From Paenibacillus paeoniae (GTDB lineage Bacteria; Bacillota; Bacilli; Paenibacillales; Paenibacillaceae): a stretch of 64,000 bases of DNA. Of the stretch, positions 27,305 through 36,320 are shown in pieces; position 1 is the stretch's first letter; every line of letters starts with the position of its first letter. Below the pieces are notes generated by a model that saw only the letters and a program-made list of their open reading frames with translations, ran no database searches and was not told where the DNA came from. The stretch lies in the NCBI RefSeq assembly GCF_003388735.1, contig NZ_QUBQ01000001.1, positions 1,984,001 through 2,048,000 of the forward strand, read 5' to 3'. A program made the position numbers and the translations under genes.

Positions 27305-27964
27305 CTATTCTGGATGGGCAAGCTTGGCCATATCGAGATTATCCACGATTTTCTTCTCGTATCCCTTCTGGACAATATGAATCATGGACAATCCCAATTC
27401 CTTCAGCGTTGTGACATGACGCGGGATCAGCTTGCGCAGCATCGGATACAGCAAACCCAGCACCTTGTAGTAGGCATGCGAATGGCTAAGTCCCTCCGTT
27501 GGATGAATATAGCCGGGACGAAACATATAGGCATCCTTGAACGGGAGGCGAAGCAAAGCATTTTCCGTTCTGCCCTTAACCCTGGCCCACATGCTCCTGC
27601 CTTGCTCGCTACTGTCGGTACCTCCACCAGTGACATAGCAGAATACCATCTCCGGGTTTTGATCGGCTAAGATTCCGGCTACATGAAGCGTCAAATCATA
27701 GGTTACTCTCGTATATTCCGCTTCGCTCTTGCCGATTGAAGATACGCCGAGGCAGAAGAAACAGGCATCGTATCCCGCAAGCTCCCCCGCAAATGTCTCC
27801 AGATGCAGAAGATCATCATGAATTACTTCTTTAATCTTGTCGTGAACGACACCGCTCGGCCTCCTGCTTAGAAGCAGAATCTCCTTCACATCCGGATGAA
27901 GAAGGCATTCATGCATGACCCCTTCTCCGACCATGCCGGTTGCCCCTGTAATGATTACTTTCAT
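27305..27964 (-). CDS. NAD(P)-binding short epimerase/dehydrogenase-like protein
   Basis: A 219-residue Rossmann protein. Start ATG 27964 has GGGCGG 8 bases upstream. The nucleotide motif is ITGATGMVGEGV near the N-terminus, and CFFCLGVSS follows the fourth strand. A Tyr-x-x-x-Lys catalytic pair is not evident in the usual place, so it may be an atypical SDR or a binding protein. Divergent from the next gene. Confidence 0.75.
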   Translation of the reverse strand: MKVIITGATGMVGEGVMHECLLHPDVKEILLLSRRPSGVVHDKIKEVIHDDLLHLETFAGELAGYDACFFCLGVSSIGKSEAEYTRVTYDLTLHVAGILADQNPEMVFCYVTGGGTDSSEQGRSMWARVKGRTENALLRLPFKDAYMFRPGYIHPTEGLSHSHAYYKVLGLLYPMLRKLIPRHVTTLKELGLSMIHIVQKGYEKKIVDNLDMAKLAHPE

Positions 27965-28070
27965 CGTCCGCACCGCCCTATCCCTTTAATTGAATCATAG
28001 GTTTTCATTGAGCTCTGATATGAGTATAATCTTATCTATTCCTATGCTTCAACCAAGGAGGAACAACAAC

Positions 28071-28406
28071 ATGGATTCGGCACTTCAGCCTATAAAACAA
28101 GATTCGTATTATGCGGTCATTTTCACCAGTACCCGTACAGATGGAGATAACGGCTATGGGCTTATGGCAGATCGAATGGCTGAGCTTGCTTCCCGTCAGC
28201 CCGGGTATATCGGAGTGGACAGCGCAAGAGACACCTCCGGTGTCGGCATTACGGTCTCTTATTGGGAAAGCCTTGAAGCCATTCGCAACTGGAAGGCGAA
28301 TGAGGCTCATTTAATCGCACAAGAGAAGGGTAAGCAGGACTGGTATAAGCAATATTCGGTCAAAATCTGCAAAGTTGAGCGGGAGTATGGTTCAGTCGAA
28401 CGATAG
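28071..28406 (+). CDS. Antibiotic biosynthesis monooxygenase-domain protein
   Basis: A 111-residue ABM-type dimeric alpha-beta barrel, start ATG 28071 after AAGGAGGAAC. Typical elements are YAVIFTSTR at the first strand, SRQPGYIGVDSARD, and VSYWESLEAIRNWKANEAHL. Small stand-alone ABM proteins often oxidise aromatic or haem substrates, but the substrate here is unknown. Confidence 0.8.
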   Translation: MDSALQPIKQDSYYAVIFTSTRTDGDNGYGLMADRMAELASRQPGYIGVDSARDTSGVGITVSYWESLEAIRNWKANEAHLIAQEKGKQDWYKQYSVKICKVEREYGSVER

Positions 28407-28486
28407 TCCTGCCTTCCAATACGAGTTGAGAATTTATGCATGGAATGAACAAAAAAACCGTCCTGTCGGAAATGGTGCATCAGGGG

Positions 28487-28528
28487 CCGTCCCTCTCGCT
28501 TCCATTTGACTTAGGGACGGTTTCTTTT
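28487..28528 (+). terminator. Intrinsic terminator after the ABM gene
   Basis: CCGTCCCT / AGGGACGG stem with an 18-base loop followed by TTTCTTTT. The 28407-28722 gap otherwise holds only the ArsR promoter. Confidence 0.82.
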
Positions 28529-28630
28529 CCCTCCACAACCTTATTTCATGATCGCAACAAACTCGCCCTCTTCCGCTCCAATATTGACATTATCCTGCGC
28601 TGGCACACTCTGCGAGCCTCCCCCAAAAAC

Positions 28631-28668
28631 AATATTCCTTGACAGGAATATTCCTATCGAGGTATATT
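28631..28668 (+). promoter_or_regulatory. ArsR operon promoter with overlapping operator palindromes
   Basis: -35 TTGACA (28639-28644), 18-base spacer, -10 TATATT (28663-28668). AATATTCC and GGAATATT form a perfect inverted repeat centred on the -35, and AGGAATATTCCT is a second palindrome in the spacer. This fits autorepression by the ArsR protein encoded 55 bases downstream. Confidence 0.7.
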
Positions 28669-28722
28669 GTAATCACAAATAGATCACGCTAGTTCTGGTA
28701 GAGAGGTGAGTGAAGTCGGACT

Positions 28723-29052
28723 ATGGATACGACGACGTTCAGCGCACTGGCCGAGCCGAACCGCCTGCAGATTGTAGAGCTGTTGATGGGCGGCCCTCTG
28801 TCCGTGGGCGATATAGCGGAGCAATTATCGCTTAAGCAGCCGCAAGCATCCAAGCATCTGCGAGTATTGCTGGAGGCGGGTCTCGTCGAGGTGCAGGCGG
28901 AAGCTAATCGCAGACATTATGGACTGCGGATGGAACCGCTTCGCGAGATGGATGAATGGCTCGATTCTTACCGCCGGATATGGAATGAGCGTTACGACAA
29001 CTTGGACCGATACTTGGCATTTCTTCAATCTGATCCAAAAGACAACCATTAA
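28723..29052 (+). CDS. ArsR-family transcriptional regulator
   Basis: A 109-residue winged-helix repressor: FSALAEPNRLQIVELLMGGPLSVGDIAEQLSLKQPQASKHLRVLLEAGLVEV is the helix-turn-helix and wing. No Cys metal sites are present, so it is not a metal sensor of the classic kind. It is followed by an SRPBCC gene 16 bases on, a frequent pair in which the regulator and the AHSA1-like protein are co-expressed. Confidence 0.9.
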   Translation: MDTTTFSALAEPNRLQIVELLMGGPLSVGDIAEQLSLKQPQASKHLRVLLEAGLVEVQAEANRRHYGLRMEPLREMDEWLDSYRRIWNERYDNLDRYLAFLQSDPKDNH

Positions 29053-29068
29053 CTAGGAGGCCTTGCAC

Positions 29069-29581
29069 ATGGCAAACAAAATGACAACAAAAGTTGACGG
29101 TAATGTATTAACGGTCGAGCGCGAGTTCAATGCACCGCGCAGTCTCGTATTCCAAGTCTACTCCGACGCGGAGCATCTAAAGCAATGGTGGGGTCCTCGC
29201 GGCTGGGAAGTGACCGTATGCAAGATAGATTTCCGTCCGGGCGGCGTATGGCATTATTGCATGAAGTGCAACGACCGCAACCAAGGCGACTTCTACGGCA
29301 TGGAATCATGGGGAAAAGGCATTTACAACCATATTGTACAAAACGAGAAAATCGAATATACAGATTACTTCTCCGATGCGGAAGGCAATGTGCCGGAGGA
29401 TATGCCCGCTTCGGATATTACACTGATCTTCGAGGAGCATGACGGACGCACGAAGCTGACCAATATTGCGCGTTATGTCTCCGCTGAGGCGCTGCAAGCC
29501 GTGCTGGATATGGGTATGGAGCAAGGCTTCTCCGAAACGCTGGACCGTCTGGAAGAGCATCTGGAGAAAGTCAAAGCCTAG
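29069..29581 (+). CDS. SRPBCC/AHSA1-domain protein
   Basis: A 170-residue START-like domain protein, start ATG 29069 after AGGAGG. LTVEREFNAPRSLVFQVYSDAEHLKQWWGP is the canonical AHSA1 start. The fold binds hydrophobic ligands in a deep cavity; the ligand is unknown. Second gene of the ArsR operon. Confidence 0.88.
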   Translation: MANKMTTKVDGNVLTVEREFNAPRSLVFQVYSDAEHLKQWWGPRGWEVTVCKIDFRPGGVWHYCMKCNDRNQGDFYGMESWGKGIYNHIVQNEKIEYTDYFSDAEGNVPEDMPASDITLIFEEHDGRTKLTNIARYVSAEALQAVLDMGMEQGFSETLDRLEEHLEKVKA

Positions 29582-29592
29582 TCACAAATATG

Positions 29593-29623
29593 AAAGCCGT
29601 TCGCAGAGTGCGAACGGCTTTTT
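29593..29623 (+). terminator. Terminator between convergent genes
   Basis: AAAGCCGTTCGC / GCGAACGGCTTT stem with a 5-base loop and T-run; can serve both strands. Confidence 0.9.
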
Positions 29624-29636
29624 GTCTGTATAGGGA

Positions 29637-30026
29637 CTACTCCCCATAGATGGTATGAATGTTGCCCTCCGGATCGGAGAAAAAGGCCGTTGTATGCCCC
29701 CAAGGCATAATAGCAGGGTCTTTGACCGCGCCGGCGCCGCAGGACAGGAGATGGTCGTAAGCAGCCCGGACCAATTCTGCCGATTCCAGCCTGAAGCATA
29801 GCTCCACCGCTTGACCGGAGAGTGGAACGGAGTAAGACGGATATCCTCCGCTCTGCTTCGCCATCAGCTCTCTTGAGCTTAAAGAAAACCTCGTCCCTTC
29901 GTTTTCCAGCTCGGCATAATGCTCGGTATCGACCGCTAGGTGGAATCCCAGCGCCTCGCGGTAGAATCGAGCCATGCCCGCTACATCGCTAGTGATCAGT
30001 GTCACCACAGTTAGCTGTGCCTTCAT
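29637..30026 (-). CDS. VOC-family (glyoxalase/bleomycin-resistance-like) protein
   Basis: A 129-residue paired beta-alpha-beta-beta-beta protein: VTLITSDVAGMARFYREALGFHL at the start and FSDPEGNIHTIYG at the end, where the Glu is the usual metal ligand position. Likely binds a small hydrophobic or electrophilic compound. It overlaps the second SMR gene by 4 bases and so belongs to the TetR operon. Confidence 0.85.
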   Translation of the reverse strand: MKAQLTVVTLITSDVAGMARFYREALGFHLAVDTEHYAELENEGTRFSLSSRELMAKQSGGYPSYSVPLSGQAVELCFRLESAELVRAAYDHLLSCGAGAVKDPAIMPWGHTTAFFSDPEGNIHTIYGE

Positions 30027-30376
30027 ACGGCCTCTCCTCTTGCCGTCTTCGGTGCATTGTCGGCTGCGTGGAGAAGCGCGACCCCGCCGACGATTAGCGC
30101 AAAACCGGACAAGGTAAGCAAATTGAATGGATCATTCCATACGATAACACCAATCAGCGCCGTCAAAGCCGTACCCACTCCTGACCAAATCGCGTACGCC
30201 ATACTAAGCGGAATCGTTCTTAGACAAATCGACAGACTGTAGAATGCGACGCCAAAGCCAATCACAACGCCAATAGCGGGCAACAGCTCAGTGAAACCAT
30301 GCGACAGCTTCAGCATCGTCGTTCCGAACACTTCAAATAAAATCGATACGGATAATGCCCAGTAACCTTTATTCAT
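30023..30376 (-). CDS. SMR-family efflux subunit 2
   Basis: A 117-residue four-helix small multidrug resistance protein (EmrE fold), with the membrane Glu in SILFEVFGTTMLKLSHGF and the conserved MAYAIWSGVGTALTALIG. With the adjacent paralogue it probably forms a heterodimeric transporter. GGGAGGG precedes the ATG; 13 bases separate it from subunit 1. Confidence 0.9.
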   Translation of the reverse strand: MNKGYWALSVSILFEVFGTTMLKLSHGFTELLPAIGVVIGFGVAFYSLSICLRTIPLSMAYAIWSGVGTALTALIGVIVWNDPFNLLTLSGFALIVGGVALLHAADNAPKTARGEAV

Positions 30377-30389
30377 TACATATCCCTCC

Positions 30390-30716
30390 CTAGCCCATAT
30401 CCGCAGACAGCTTCATCACGATTACGCCACCAATAATCAACACAATAGCCAGCGCCTTCTTCACATTTATCGTTTCCTTCCATAACACAACGCCTACAAC
30501 TGCCGTCAAGGCCGTACCAACGCCAGACCATATAGCATAAGCAATGCCAAGGGGCAGTTCCTTAAGCGTTTGAGACAAAAAGAAAAAGGCGGAGCCCATC
30601 CCCAGCACCACCCCGATACTAGGCAGCCACTTCGAAAATCCTTTGGACAACTTAAGCATTGAGCTCCCGAATACCTCGCTCAAGATTGCGAACATTAGCA
30701 GCATGTATGGATTCAT
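30390..30716 (-). CDS. SMR-family efflux subunit 1
   Basis: A 108-residue SMR protein with the active Glu in AILSEVFGSSMLKLSKGF and IAYAIWSGVGTALTAVVG. Paired SMR genes with opposite membrane orientation commonly act as heterodimers. Its ATG overlaps the TetR stop (ATGA). Confidence 0.9.
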   Translation of the reverse strand: MNPYMLLMFAILSEVFGSSMLKLSKGFSKWLPSIGVVLGMGSAFFFLSQTLKELPLGIAYAIWSGVGTALTAVVGVVLWKETINVKKALAIVLIIGGVIVMKLSADMG

Positions 30717-31267
30717 AGGTCTTCTCCCTTGTCTGTCAGCTTCAAAAGTCTGTCGAATACGGCATCCAACGCCGCATCGTCCAACGGTTCAATCTTGTAC
30801 ATAGCGGAATAATACAATCCGTCAATGGCAAGACGAATCAAGTTCACGCTAACGGGATCAAGACCATCTTCATTCATTTTCCTGAACCAGTAATTGTAGC
30901 TATTGTTAATGCTATCAACAAATGCCTGCTCCAGCAGCGCCGATGACATGACCCCTGTGCTCAGGGTGCCGTTATGCTTCAAATCATGCTTGGAAGCTTG
31001 TATATAAGCTCTGCACCACTTGCCCTGATTGCGGGTTTCCTGCTCCGCATAGGAATGGAACAATTCGGTAAACTGATCAAAGCTATACACCGTCATCCCT
31101 TGCAGAAGCGCATCTTTGCTTGGAAAATGATACAACAGGCCGCCCTTGCTGACGCCCGCTTCCTTCGCTACGGCATCCAGTGTCAACGCTCTGAAGTCTA
31201 CTGTTAAAATAAGCCCCATCGCGGATTTCAATATATGTTCCCGTTTGGAATTGGCCTTGGCGCTCAT
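30713..31267 (-). CDS. TetR-family repressor of the SMR operon
   Basis: A 184-residue protein, start ATG 31267 preceded by GGGAGGGA; a longer frame to 31345 would run into the promoter. Helix-turn-helix: LDAVAKEAGVSKGGLLYHFPSKDALL. The C-terminal ligand domain is typical of TetR. It is the first gene of TetR-SMR-SMR-VOC and very likely represses it through the palindrome in its own promoter. Confidence 0.9.
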   Translation of the reverse strand: MSAKANSKREHILKSAMGLILTVDFRALTLDAVAKEAGVSKGGLLYHFPSKDALLQGMTVYSFDQFTELFHSYAEQETRNQGKWCRAYIQASKHDLKHNGTLSTGVMSSALLEQAFVDSINNSYNYWFRKMNEDGLDPVSVNLIRLAIDGLYYSAMYKIEPLDDAALDAVFDRLLKLTDKGEDL

Positions 31268-31316
31268 CCTATCCCTCCCTGTTTGGTATGTACATTTGAA
31301 CCGATCAGCGATGATT

Positions 31317-31345
31317 ACTATACCGTCCGGACGGTTTTTTGTCAA
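31317..31345 (-). promoter_or_regulatory. TetR/SMR operon promoter with operator
   Basis: Minus strand: -35 TTGACA (31345-31340), 17-base spacer, -10 TATAGT (31322-31317). The spacer carries the perfect 14-base palindrome ACCGTCCGGACGGT (31335-31322), placed to block polymerase, as for a TetR operator. Confidence 0.85.
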
Positions 31346-31401
31346 GAAAACCGATTCCCCTCTTCATTATGATAGAATAGGAAATTGGAGGGGAATTCAC
31401 T

Positions 31402-32658
31402 ATGATAACGACGGACAACTCATTAACGTCCTTTATGAAAGCATATACGGAGCAATATCCATTCAGCGGCAATATTCTTGTCGCGTTGCACGGCAAACCT
31501 GTATACAGCCAATCCTTTGGCTATGCAAGCGTGGAGCATGACGTACCTATACAAGAAGATACGAAATTCGGAATTTGGTCGATTACCAAATCGTTCACTG
31601 CCATGGCGGTCGCCATGCTGGTCGAAGATGGTCAGCTGCGGTTTGATGATCCCGTCAGCGATTACATCCCTTCATTCAAGGCTTACGAACAGATGACCAT
31701 TCGTTACTTGCTGCAGCACCGTTCTGGACTGCCTAACTTTACCCATGTGGCCGAATATAATGGGAACATGAACAAATGGCCGCTCCAATTGGACCAGATG
31801 TTGGCTTTACTGAAGGACAAGCCGCTTGACTTCACGCCAGGCGATTCATTCTCCTATAACAACACAGGTTATTTCGTGCTTGGTCTTATTATCGAAAAGG
31901 TGTCGGGTCTATCCTTCGAATCCTTTATCGCAGCGCGTATACTGAAGCCTCTTGGCTTGAACGACACAGGCGTAAACAACGGACGAAGCGTTATTCCGAA
32001 CTTGGCTTCAGCCTATTCCTCCAGCGGAAGAGAGCTCGCACCGGCGGAATATATCGATATGAGCACCGTTACTACGGCCGGGGGCATGTATGCCACCGCC
32101 GCTGATTTGCTCCAGTGGGATCAATCGTTGTACAACAATAGACTGATTAGCCCGGAATTGGCTGCTCAACTATTCGACTTTTCGGAAGACGGATATGAGC
32201 TGGGCTGGTTTTTGGACAAAAAACAAGGTCGAAGAAGAATTTCACATAGCGGAGCTTACCGCGGCTACAGAAGCGAGCTGCATCGTTACCCGGATGATGG
32301 AGTGACGGTTATTTTGCTCACCAATTACGAGTTTGTGCCGTCGACGAAGCTAGCTCAATCCTTGGCGGATCTGATGCTGGGAGAAGAAGCGTCTGTGTCT
32401 GAACAGCCTCCTCGCTATTCCATGAAGCCGGAAGAGTTTAATGTGCTGAAAGGTGTGTATGAAGGTTTCGGCTGCGTGGCCGAGATAGGTCTGGATACGG
32501 ATGGTTACTATCTGATCTGGAACAAGCGGGAGAAGCACGAGCTGTATCCGGTGTCGCAGACGGAGTTCCGGCATAGCTGGCATGATCAGTCCTATTCCTT
32601 CAAGCAAAAGGAATCCGGTGACTGGAGCTTCCTTGGCATGAAGAAACACAGCCTATAA
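31402..32658 (+). CDS. Class C beta-lactamase-related serine hydrolase
   Basis: A 418-residue protein. Ser-x-x-Lys is SITK near residue 61, Tyr-x-Asn is SYNNTG near 152, and a HSGAYRG stretch near 285 stands in for the third motif. The C-terminal 80 residues form a small extra domain. No signal peptide is visible, so it is probably cytoplasmic. Such proteins are esterases or peptidases more often than true beta-lactamases. A GGAGGGG site precedes the ATG. Confidence 0.85.
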   Translation: MITTDNSLTSFMKAYTEQYPFSGNILVALHGKPVYSQSFGYASVEHDVPIQEDTKFGIWSITKSFTAMAVAMLVEDGQLRFDDPVSDYIPSFKAYEQMTIRYLLQHRSGLPNFTHVAEYNGNMNKWPLQLDQMLALLKDKPLDFTPGDSFSYNNTGYFVLGLIIEKVSGLSFESFIAARILKPLGLNDTGVNNGRSVIPNLASAYSSSGRELAPAEYIDMSTVTTAGGMYATAADLLQWDQSLYNNRLISPELAAQLFDFSEDGYELGWFLDKKQGRRRISHSGAYRGYRSELHRYPDDGVTVILLTNYEFVPSTKLAQSLADLMLGEEASVSEQPPRYSMKPEEFNVLKGVYEGFGCVAEIGLDTDGYYLIWNKREKHELYPVSQTEFRHSWHDQSYSFKQKESGDWSFLGMKKHSL

Positions 32659-32700
32659 TCACCTCCATACCCGGGTCATAGATTGTTCACAAGTGCCCGG

Positions 32701-32728
32701 TTTAGGCCCGATTCAATCTTGCTATAAT
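32701..32728 (+). promoter_or_regulatory. Extended -10 promoter upstream of nos
   Basis: TTGCTATAAT: a consensus TATAAT (32723-32728) with a TGN extension, and TTTAGG as a weak -35. About 32 bases before the nos start. Confidence 0.65.
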
Positions 32729-32760
32729 AAGGCCATACGACAGTACGGGAGAGAACCATC

Positions 32761-33861
32761 ATGAACGTCACGAGCATACAGCAACAACTTTTGGAGCAAG
32801 CGTCGGCTTTTATCCGGCAATGCTACGCGGAGCTAGGCAAGTCTGAACCAGACATTAGGCAACGTCTGGATGAGATCTCATCCCAGGTTCAGCAGCACGG
32901 TCACTACACACATACTGCGGAGGAGTTAACACACGGCGCCAAGCTGGCATGGCGCAATAGCAATCGATGCATCGGACGATTGTTCTGGGACAATCTGTCT
33001 GTCCTTGACGCCCGGCATGTCGAGACGACCGATGCGATGGCCGAGACGATCTGGCAGCATATCGACGCCGCGACGAACGGCGGGAAGATCAGACCGTTCA
33101 TTACCGTCTTCCCTGCTTCAAACGGCCATACGGCGCATTCTCCGCGTATCTGGAACCATCAGCTGATTCGATATGCAGGATATGAATCGAATGATGGCAC
33201 GATAATCGGAGACCCTGCGTCTGTCTCCTTCACGAGGCTCTGCCAGGAGCTCGGATGGCAAGGCGCGGGTACGTCCCACGACATCCTTCCGCTTGTACTA
33301 AGCATAGGCAGCAGTGAGAAAAAATGGTATGCTATACCGAAAGAGCTTGCGCTTGAAGTCCCACTTGCTCATCCTGATTTTCCAACTTTCGAAGAGCTTG
33401 GATTGCGCTGGTATGCCGTTCCTTTCGTATCGGACATGCTGTTGGAGATTGGCGGCATTCGTTACACTGCAGCTCCCTTTAACGGCTGGTATATGGGCAC
33501 GGAGATCGGCGCGCGCAATCTTGCCGACAAGGATCGCTATAACAAGCTACCCGAAGTAGCCCGTGTAATGGGCCTTGATACATCCAGCAATGCCTCTCTA
33601 TGGAAGGACAAGGCACTGGTCGAGCTGAACGTAGCTGTCCTGCATTCCTATAAAATACACGGCGTAACGATCGTCGACCATCATACTGCGGCCCAGCAGT
33701 TCATGCGCTTCGAGCGCAATGAACGAGAAAGCAGCCGGGATGTGACAGGCCGCTGGTCATGGCTTGTTCCTCCGCTATCCCCTGCCACAACGCACATTTT
33801 CCATCAACGTTACGACGATCGTGTCGTTTCACCGCAATTTATGTACCAGAATAACTCATAA
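32761..33861 (+). CDS. nos: Bacterial nitric oxide synthase oxygenase
   Basis: A 366-residue oxygenase that makes NO from L-arginine using electrons from a separate reductase. The haem thiolate is Cys70 in AWRNSNRCIGRLFW, and the Glu in GWYMGTEIGARNL contacts arginine. Length matches Bacillus NOS; no reductase domain is fused. GGGAGAG precedes the ATG, and it is flanked by its own promoter and terminator. Confidence 0.95.
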   Translation: MNVTSIQQQLLEQASAFIRQCYAELGKSEPDIRQRLDEISSQVQQHGHYTHTAEELTHGAKLAWRNSNRCIGRLFWDNLSVLDARHVETTDAMAETIWQHIDAATNGGKIRPFITVFPASNGHTAHSPRIWNHQLIRYAGYESNDGTIIGDPASVSFTRLCQELGWQGAGTSHDILPLVLSIGSSEKKWYAIPKELALEVPLAHPDFPTFEELGLRWYAVPFVSDMLLEIGGIRYTAAPFNGWYMGTEIGARNLADKDRYNKLPEVARVMGLDTSSNASLWKDKALVELNVAVLHSYKIHGVTIVDHHTAAQQFMRFERNERESSRDVTGRWSWLVPPLSPATTHIFHQRYDDRVVSPQFMYQNNS

Positions 33862-33886
33862 GGCCCGCTGCTGGGCCTCTCTTTTT
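33861..33886 (+). terminator. Intrinsic terminator after nos
   Basis: AGGCCC, GCTGCT loop, GGGCCT, then CTCTTTTT; begins at the stop codon. Confidence 0.85.
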
Positions 33887-34417
33887 GGACAAGTCTTGAT
33901 ACAAATATTAGTAAATTTACACATTTTGCAAGAAATACTCGTATTATTGAAATTAAACCTCATTAAAAATGCTGCAATAGGGGGAAAATTTGATTAAAAT
34001 AATAATTCCCCTCCACAATCTCCGATTATTCCCCTATACTAGACACATCTTCAACAATTCCTTTACGTTTACCCGATGTACCGCTCCAAGTCCAATCATA
34101 TGATTGCAAAAGCGTTTGCAATTCCTTCCATCTGAAATTGTTTCATTTCACTGCGCACCACAGGCAACTTCTATTGGCATCCCAACCCTTATTCCCCTCA
34201 CCCTAGATTAACTAGCGGCTTCTTCACTTGCGTGTATAAGCTCTTCTTTGAGTTTATATAAAATGACGAGAGAAAGGAGATCACTCTATACATTCTCGTA
34301 ATTTTTAGGTTATTTAGGTTTCCCTAAGTTTTACTGCTTTACCTTCAATGTCATCAACCAGAACCGCATAATTGGTCTAACCGCACTATTCTAACACTAT
34401 TAGGAGGTTATCTACCA
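33887..34417. other. Long AT-rich leader region of the LPMO gene
   Basis: About 530 bases without a gene. It contains a LacI/CcpA-type palindrome at 34103-34122 and an AAAGGAGATC-like site near 34274 with no reading frame behind it. A consensus promoter could not be placed; TATATAAAAT near 34256 is a possible -10. Confidence 0.5.
34103..34122. promoter_or_regulatory. LacI/CcpA-type operator palindrome
   Basis: ATTGCAAA, AGCG, TTTGCAAT: a perfect 8-base inverted repeat around a CG-containing centre, close in form to LacI-family operators and catabolite-responsive elements. It lies about 300 bases before the LPMO start, in keeping with carbon-source control of chitin use. Confidence 0.6.
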
Positions 34418-35770
34418 ATGACACTGCTCCAAAACCCGCGTCAACTGTTCGTAAAAGCTTTGCTCGCTAGCGGCTTCGCTCTTGTCCTGCTGGCTATCAT
34501 GACGGTCATGGCTGACAGAGTATCCGCACACGGTTATGTTGAATCACCTGCAAGCCGGGCTATACTTTGCAAAGACGGAGTAAATACGGATTGTGGCTCA
34601 ATCATTTACGAACCACAAAGCTTGGAAGCGCCAAAAGGCTTCCCGGCGGCAGGTCCTGCCGATGGCAAAATCGCTAGCGCAGGCGGCGCATTCCCTAAGC
34701 TTGACGAGCAATCCAGCACACGTTGGAGCAAAGTAGCCCTCTCCGGCGGTCAACAAACATTCACTTGGAAATTTACGGCGAACCATGCGACTACAAGCTT
34801 CCGTTATTTCATTACCAAAGCAAACTGGAATCCAAATACCCCGCTGACTCGCGCTCAATTCGAGTCCACTCCGTTCTGTACGGTCAACTACGGTGGCGCT
34901 CAGCCTCCAATGAGCTATTCCCATACTTGTAACGTTCCGACTGACCGCTCCGGCTACCATGTCATTCTGGCCGTTTGGGATATTGACAATACCGTAAACG
35001 CTTTCTACAATGCGATTGACGTTCAATTGAGCGGAACAAGCAACGGTGACCAAACACCGCCTACTGTTCCAGGCAATCTTAACGTAACGAATGTAACAGC
35101 GACTAGCGCTGCTGTGTCCTGGTCTGCATCGACCGACAACGTTGGAGTAGCAGGCTACCGCATTTTCAATGGCGCGACTCAAATCGGATCCACGACGGGA
35201 GCGCTCTCGTATAACTTATCGAGTCTCTCCGCCAATACAACCTATAATATTACCGTTAGAGCTTACGATGCCGCAGGCAATGTTTCCGGTGCAAGCAGTA
35301 TCGTGTCATTCACAACCTCTAATATCTCTGGGCCGGATACCATTGCGCCTACTGCTCCAGGCGGACTGCATGTCATGGGCAGCGCAACACAAAATTCCGT
35401 GCCACTGATGTGGAGCGCGTCAACAGATAATGTTGGCGTAACCGGCTATCAAATATTCCGCGGCACAACGCTCGTTACAACAGTATCTGGATCTTCTCTT
35501 GAATATCTGGTAACTGGCCTGTCCGCTAACACAACGTATACATTCACGGTCAGAGCAATCGACGCTGCCGGCAACGTATCCGCTGCCAGCAACGCAATCA
35601 CCGTAACAACTCCTTCCGCTCCTACAACATACCCGGCTTGGAGCTCCACTCAAGTCTATTTTGGCGGCAACAAAGTAACCTATAACGGCGTCAACTATGA
35701 AGCAAAATGGTGGACGCTTGGCAACATCCCTGGAACTCCTGCAGGCGATGTATGGAAAGTCATTCCTTAA
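34418..35770 (+). CDS. Chitin-active lytic polysaccharide monooxygenase (AA10) with FnIII and CBM5/12
   Basis: A 450-residue secreted protein. The signal peptide ends VSA, so the mature chain starts with His38 ([10 protein letters not shown]), the first half of the copper histidine brace; the second His is in [12 protein letters not shown]. The AA10 domain spans about 38-205, two FnIII domains about 215-300 and 310-395, and a C-terminal CBM5/12 about 403-450 ([26 protein letters not shown]). It oxidatively cleaves crystalline chitin outside the cell. TTAGGAGG precedes the ATG. Confidence 0.95.
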   Translation: MTLLQNPRQLFVKALLASGFALVLLAIMTVMADRVSAHGYVESPASRAILCKDGVNTDCGSIIYEPQSLEAPKGFPAAGPADGKIASAGGAFPKLDEQSSTRWSKVALSGGQQTFTWKFTANHATTSFRYFITKANWNPNTPLTRAQFESTPFCTVNYGGAQPPMSYSHTCNVPTDRSGYHVILAVWDIDNTVNAFYNAIDVQLSGTSNGDQTPPTVPGNLNVTNVTATSAAVSWSASTDNVGVAGYRIFNGATQIGSTTGALSYNLSSLSANTTYNITVRAYDAAGNVSGASSIVSFTTSNISGPDTIAPTAPGGLHVMGSATQNSVPLMWSASTDNVGVTGYQIFRGTTLVTTVSGSSLEYLVTGLSANTTYTFTVRAIDAAGNVSAASNAITVTTPSAPTTYPAWSSTQVYFGGNKVTYNGVNYEAKWWTLGNIPGTPAGDVWKVIP

Positions 35771-35808
35771 GCCCCGCAATAACGTAATAACTAGTTCGCA
35801 AAGCTCAC

Positions 35809-35851
35809 AACAAGCTGGTGCCGATGACTATCGGTATCAGCTTGTTTTTTG
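35809..35851 (+). terminator. Intrinsic terminator after the LPMO gene
   Basis: AACAAGCTG / CAGCTTGTT with an inner CCGAT/ATCGG stem, then TTTTTT. Confidence 0.9.
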
Positions 35852-35984
35852 TCGTCCGCCCCATTACCCTACCTATTAAGCAGACTATAGTCCCAAAAAA
35901 TCGTTTACAATTGCCAAAATGTACAGTAAAATTCTTAATAGAGAACAATCGCATTCTCTATATTGATCTAAGGGGTGGCACTAG

Positions 35985-36317
35985 TTGAAAACCTTACAGC
36001 GGATCATCGCATGCGTCACGCTCCTCACCTTGCTTGCATTCCCGACTGCCGCATTTGCCTCTGGCAAATCATCCAACTACGAAGAAGATCGAAAAAAAGG
36101 ATTGCTTGCAACCATCTCCTCCCTCTTCTCGACCCTTGGCAGCTCCTCTGGCAAGGACAAGAAGGAAGATAAATACGATTACAACAAGCATTACAATGAC
36201 AAGAAGGGTAGCATATGGGACTGGCTGAACGGCCACGGCTGGTGGAAGGACTTCAATTGGTGGAAAGAACACGAAGGTGATTCAAGGAAAATTTGGGAGA
36301 AGTACTATTGCTATTGA
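35985..36317 (+). CDS. Small Trp/Lys-rich secreted protein
   Basis: A 110-residue protein starting at a TTG with GGGGTGG 8 bases upstream. Signal peptide about 1-26 (FPTAAFA). The mature part is rich in Lys, Asp and Tyr, and ends with six Trp residues in about 30 (WDWLNGHGWW, then FNWWKEH). No family recognised. Trp-rich surfaces can bind sugars or membranes, but that is inference. Own terminator follows. Confidence 0.7.
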   Translation: MKTLQRIIACVTLLTLLAFPTAAFASGKSSNYEEDRKKGLLATISSLFSTLGSSSGKDKKEDKYDYNKHYNDKKGSIWDWLNGHGWWKDFNWWKEHEGDSRKIWEKYYCY

Positions 36318-36320
36318 ACC

